A stretch of 16,449 nt of DNA from Streptomyces chattanoogensis (lineage in GTDB: Bacteria > Actinomycetota > Actinomycetes > Streptomycetales > Streptomycetaceae): the NCBI RefSeq assembly GCF_001294335.1, contig NZ_LGKG01000189.1, forward strand, positions 1-16,449, read 5' to 3'. Below the pieces are notes generated by a model. It worked only from the letters and a program-made list of their open reading frames with translations. It did no database searches and was not told the DNA's origin. Made by a program: the position numbers and the translations under genes. Shown one piece after another: positions 14,798 through 16,449 of this stretch; position 1 is the stretch's first letter, and every line of letters begins with the position of its first letter.

Positions 14798-16216
14798 TCA
14801 GTTCCCGGCGCCGATTTCCGCGCCGGTCGCCTGGAGCGCGGCGGTGACCGGCTGGAAGAACGTCTCACCGCCCTGGGTGCAGTCGCCGCTGCCGCCCGAC
14901 GTCAGGCCGACGGCCGAGTCACCGGAGAACATCGAACCGCCGCTGTCGCCCGGCTCGGCGCACACATCCGTCTGTATCAGGCCGTTGACGATGTCCCCGT
15001 TGCCGTAGTTCACGGTGGCGTCGAGGCCGGTGACGGTCCCGTCGTGGACCCCGGTGGTGCTGCCCGAGCGCTGCACCTTCATCCCCACAGCGGCCTCCGC
15101 GGCCTTGGTGATCGGCTGCGTCTTGCCGTTCCCGAGATCGACCGCGCTCTGCGGCTGCGCACCCGCATCGTCGTAGGTGACCAGCGCGAAGTCGTTCTTG
15201 GGGAACTGGGAGTCCTTCACGGTGCCCAGCGGCTGGCTGCCGCCCTGGTCGGCGCTCCACGTCTTGGAGTCGTTGCCGCAGTGGCCGGCGGTGAGGAAGG
15301 CCGGCGCGCCCTGCACGGTCACGTTGAAGCCCAGGGAACAGCGGGCGTTGCCGCCGAAGATGGCGCTGCCGCCTACGGGGCCCGAGGCCGCGCCGTCGCC
15401 GGCCCCGCCGGCTCCGTTGCCGCCGTCGGCCCCGCCGGCTCCCGCATCGCCGCCGGCGCCGTTGCCGCCACCGATTCCGTTGCCGCCGCCGATGCCGTTA
15501 CCGCCGTCGGCCCCGCTGTCGCCGCCGGCCGCTCCGGCCCCTCCGGAGCCGTCGTCACCTGCCATCCCGCCCGCCCCTTGCTGCCCGTCGCCTCCCTGTT
15601 GCTGCCCGGCCCCGGCGTCCCCGGCGTCCCCGGTGTCCCCGATGTCCCCGCCGTCGAACCGCTGGAATTCGCCCGCCGACCGCTTGACGGTGACCATGCC
15701 GCCCATGCCCTTGGTGGCCTTGTTCAAGGTGGCCATCTTCTGCCCGGTGACCGTCCGGTCGGCGAGCACCACGATTCTGTTCGTCTTCGGATCGATCGAC
15801 CAGGCCGTGCCGGGGACCGACGCGTTCTCGCGCAGCGACTGCGTCCCCGCCTTCAGCGCCGTCATGCTGTTGCGTACGACCCTGGCGACCGCGCCCTTGG
15901 CCGCGACGCGCTCGGCGTCCTCCTTGTCCAGCACGTTCATCACCAGATGGCCGGTCGCGCCGTCCAGGTACCAGCCGGCCGACTTGTCCCCGAGGTCCGC
16001 CTTCAGGGACGTCGCGAGCCGGGCGGCCGACGGCGCGGAGAAGGTCATCGGGGCGGGCGGCTTGTCGGTGCTGGCATGGGCGTTGGGGAGCAGGATCGCC
16101 GCCCCTGCGATGGCGACGGCGGAGGCGCCCGCGATGGCGCCGGTCCGTTTGTTGACGTGGCGGTGGCTCGAGCCGCTTCGGTTCGCTCGGCGGTGACTGT
16201 CTCGTCGGGCGCTCAA
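14798..16216 (-). CDS. Secreted S1-family serine protease (streptogrisin/alpha-lytic type) with Gly-rich linker
   Basis: The 472-residue preproprotein starts at TTG 16216, with GGAGG eight bases upstream; no in-frame ATG or GTG fits better. A basic N-region (1-24) and hydrophobic core (26-43) end at AHA, giving a likely signal cleavage after residue 48. Residues about 55-187 are an alpha-lytic-type pro-domain, which acts as a folding chaperone in the family. Residues 188-281 are a Gly/Asp/Asn/Ala linker. The chymotrypsin-fold domain (about 282-470) has His312 (LTAGHCG), Asp342 (KNDFALV) and Ser425 (CAEPGDSGGS), and cysteine pairs 293/313 and 419/446. It should be exported by Sec or Tat, autoprocessed and active outside the cell. 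The linker is unusual, because streptogrisins normally pass from pro-domain to protease directly. Specificity cannot be assigned safely. Confidence 0.93.
   Translation of the reverse strand: MSARRDSHRRANRSGSSHRHVNKRTGAIAGASAVAIAGAAILLPNAHASTDKPPAPMTFSAPSAARLATSLKADLGDKSAGWYLDGATGHLVMNVLDKEDAERVAAKGAVARVVRNSMTALKAGTQSLRENASVPGTAWSIDPKTNRIVVLADRTVTGQKMATLNKATKGMGGMVTVKRSAGEFQRFDGGDIGDTGDAGDAGAGQQQGGDGQQGAGGMAGDDGSGGAGAAGGDSGADGGNGIGGGNGIGGGNGAGGDAGAGGADGGNGAGGAGDGAASGPVGGSAIFGGNARCSLGFNVTVQGAPAFLTAGHCGNDSKTWSADQGGSQPLGTVKDSQFPKNDFALVTYDDAGAQPQSAVDLGNGKTQPITKAAEAAVGMKVQRSGSTTGVHDGTVTGLDATVNYGNGDIVNGLIQTDVCAEPGDSGGSMFSGDSAVGLTSGGSGDCTQGGETFFQPVTAALQATGAEIGAGN
15374..15655 (-). repeat. Repetitive DNA encoding the protease's glycine-rich linker
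   Basis: This stretch encodes residues 188-281. At 15614-15649 four 9-bp units encode collagen-like Gly-Asp-X triplets (residues 190-201). At 15452-15505 three 18-bp units encode GGNGIG, GGNGIG and GGNGAG (238-255). The rest is imperfect GGxGAG/GGDxGAG sequence. All units are multiples of three, so copy changes would keep the frame. Confidence 0.85.
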
Positions 16217-16268
16217 TTCACTGACCTCCAGGTGGGGTTGGGCCGCCGTCTTGGTTTGTGGTGGTTCC

Positions 16269-16401
16269 GCGGTGGTCCTGCGGTGGTGCCGCAGGGGCCC
16301 TGCAGTGGTGCGCAGGGGCCCTTGCGGTGGCCCCGCAGTGGCCCGGCGGTGGCTCCGCAGTGGCCCTTGCGGTGGCTCCGCGGGGCTGTTGCGGTGGCCC
16401 C
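16269..16401. repeat. Tandem array of about twelve 11-bp units (consensus GCRGTGGCYCC)
   Basis: Units begin at 16269, 16280, 16291, 16302, 16312, 16324, 16335, 16346, 16357, 16369, 16380 and 16391. Nine are exactly 11 bp, two are 12 and one is 10. Typical units are GCGGTGGCCCC, GCAGTGGCCCG and GCGGTGGCTCC. As 11 is not a multiple of three, the array is unlikely to be coding. The period is close to one helical turn. Confidence 0.85.
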
Positions 16402-16410
16402 GCGGCGCTC

Positions 16411-16433
16411 CCCCTCCCCCTACGGGGGAGGGG
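16411..16433. terminator. Strong hairpin next to a G13 run
   Basis: CCCCTCCCCC (16411-16420) pairs perfectly with GGGGGAGGGG (16424-16433) around a TAC loop. It is followed on the plus strand by C and then 13 G (16435-16447). It could terminate a minus-strand gene lying beyond the window edge, insulating the protease. Confidence 0.5.
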
Positions 16434-16449
16434 CGGGGGGGGGGGGGTC

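Larger units (their letters stand above)
16217..16449. promoter_or_regulatory. Upstream region of the protease gene
   Basis: These 233 bases hold the protease ribosome site (GGAGG, 16229 to 16225), a short T/G-richer stretch (16233-16262), a block of 11-bp tandem repeats (16269-16401), a strong hairpin and a run of 13 G. No ORF with a ribosome site is seen. A promoter for the protease probably lies in 16230-16268, but no hexamers are clear. Confidence 0.45.

Noticed and set aside
15177..16196. 339-codon plus-strand ORF antisense to the protease
   Set aside because: Pro-rich complement of the Gly-rich linker; no start signal and the opposite strand is a clear protease.
16269..16401. CRISPR array
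   Set aside because: Units are 11 bp and contiguous with no spacers; this is a simple tandem repeat and no cas genes are present.
1..16449. tRNA, rRNA, riboswitch, insertion sequence or integrase/att site
   Set aside because: Scanning the intergenic regions showed no cloverleaf, conserved RNA core, transposase motif or paired terminal repeats that I could support.

Overview
The window is very GC-rich and its genes show the strong G/C third-position bias, GTG and TTG starts and paired Shine-Dalgarno sites of an actinomycete. The gene content (streptogrisin-type secreted protease, PAS-GAF-SpoIIE-ATPase regulator, CGNR regulator beside a drug-type exporter, tandem-VOC protein) points to Streptomyces or a close relative. 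No rRNA, tRNA, CRISPR array, insertion sequence or phage gene was seen. It reads as chromosomal sequence with many short, separately transcribed units.

Layout, left to right. (1) 1-679, minus: a small membrane-anchored protein of unknown function, then the first 40 codons of a probable beta-carbonic anhydrase cut by the window edge. (2) 1043-2743, plus: a HypX/HoxX-type protein, which makes the CO ligand of [NiFe]-hydrogenases, with no hydrogenase gene in view. (3) 2856-3401, minus: an OmpR/PhoB-type winged-helix protein lacking a receiver domain, preceded by a 589-bp non-coding stretch with palindromes. (4) 3991-7101: a CGNR zinc-finger regulator divergent, with only 25 bp between start codons, from a DHA2-type MFS exporter followed by an HSL-family esterase. 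This looks like a regulator/efflux/detoxification module and ends in a shared terminator. (5) 7183-9906, minus: a 63-residue conserved-looking protein and an 806-residue PAS-PAS-GAF-PP2C-HATPase regulator. (6) 10060-10854, plus: a tandem VOC (glyoxalase-fold) protein, whose 3' end overlaps by 20 bp that of (7) 10835-13633, minus: a 932-residue protein with a degenerate NTPase-like N-terminal half, a membrane segment and a C-terminal type I periplasmic-binding-protein fold. (8) 13760-14695, plus: a hydroxymethylbilane synthase (HemC) standing alone, probably read from a leaderless transcript. (9) 14798-16216, minus: a secreted S1 protease with an unusual glycine-rich linker, separated from hemC by two overlapping hairpins. 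(10) 16217-16449: protease upstream region containing about twelve 11-bp tandem repeats, then a hairpin and a run of 13 G.

The most unusual item is the 932-residue receptor-like protein. It looks like a one-polypeptide ligand sensor: an outside type I solute-binding fold joined through one membrane helix to an inside NTPase-like module that has lost its P-loop. Also notable are the fused regulator, which carries both PP2C phosphatase and anti-sigma-like kinase domains, and the solitary hypX. Functions are inferred from motifs in the translated sequence; no database search was possible.
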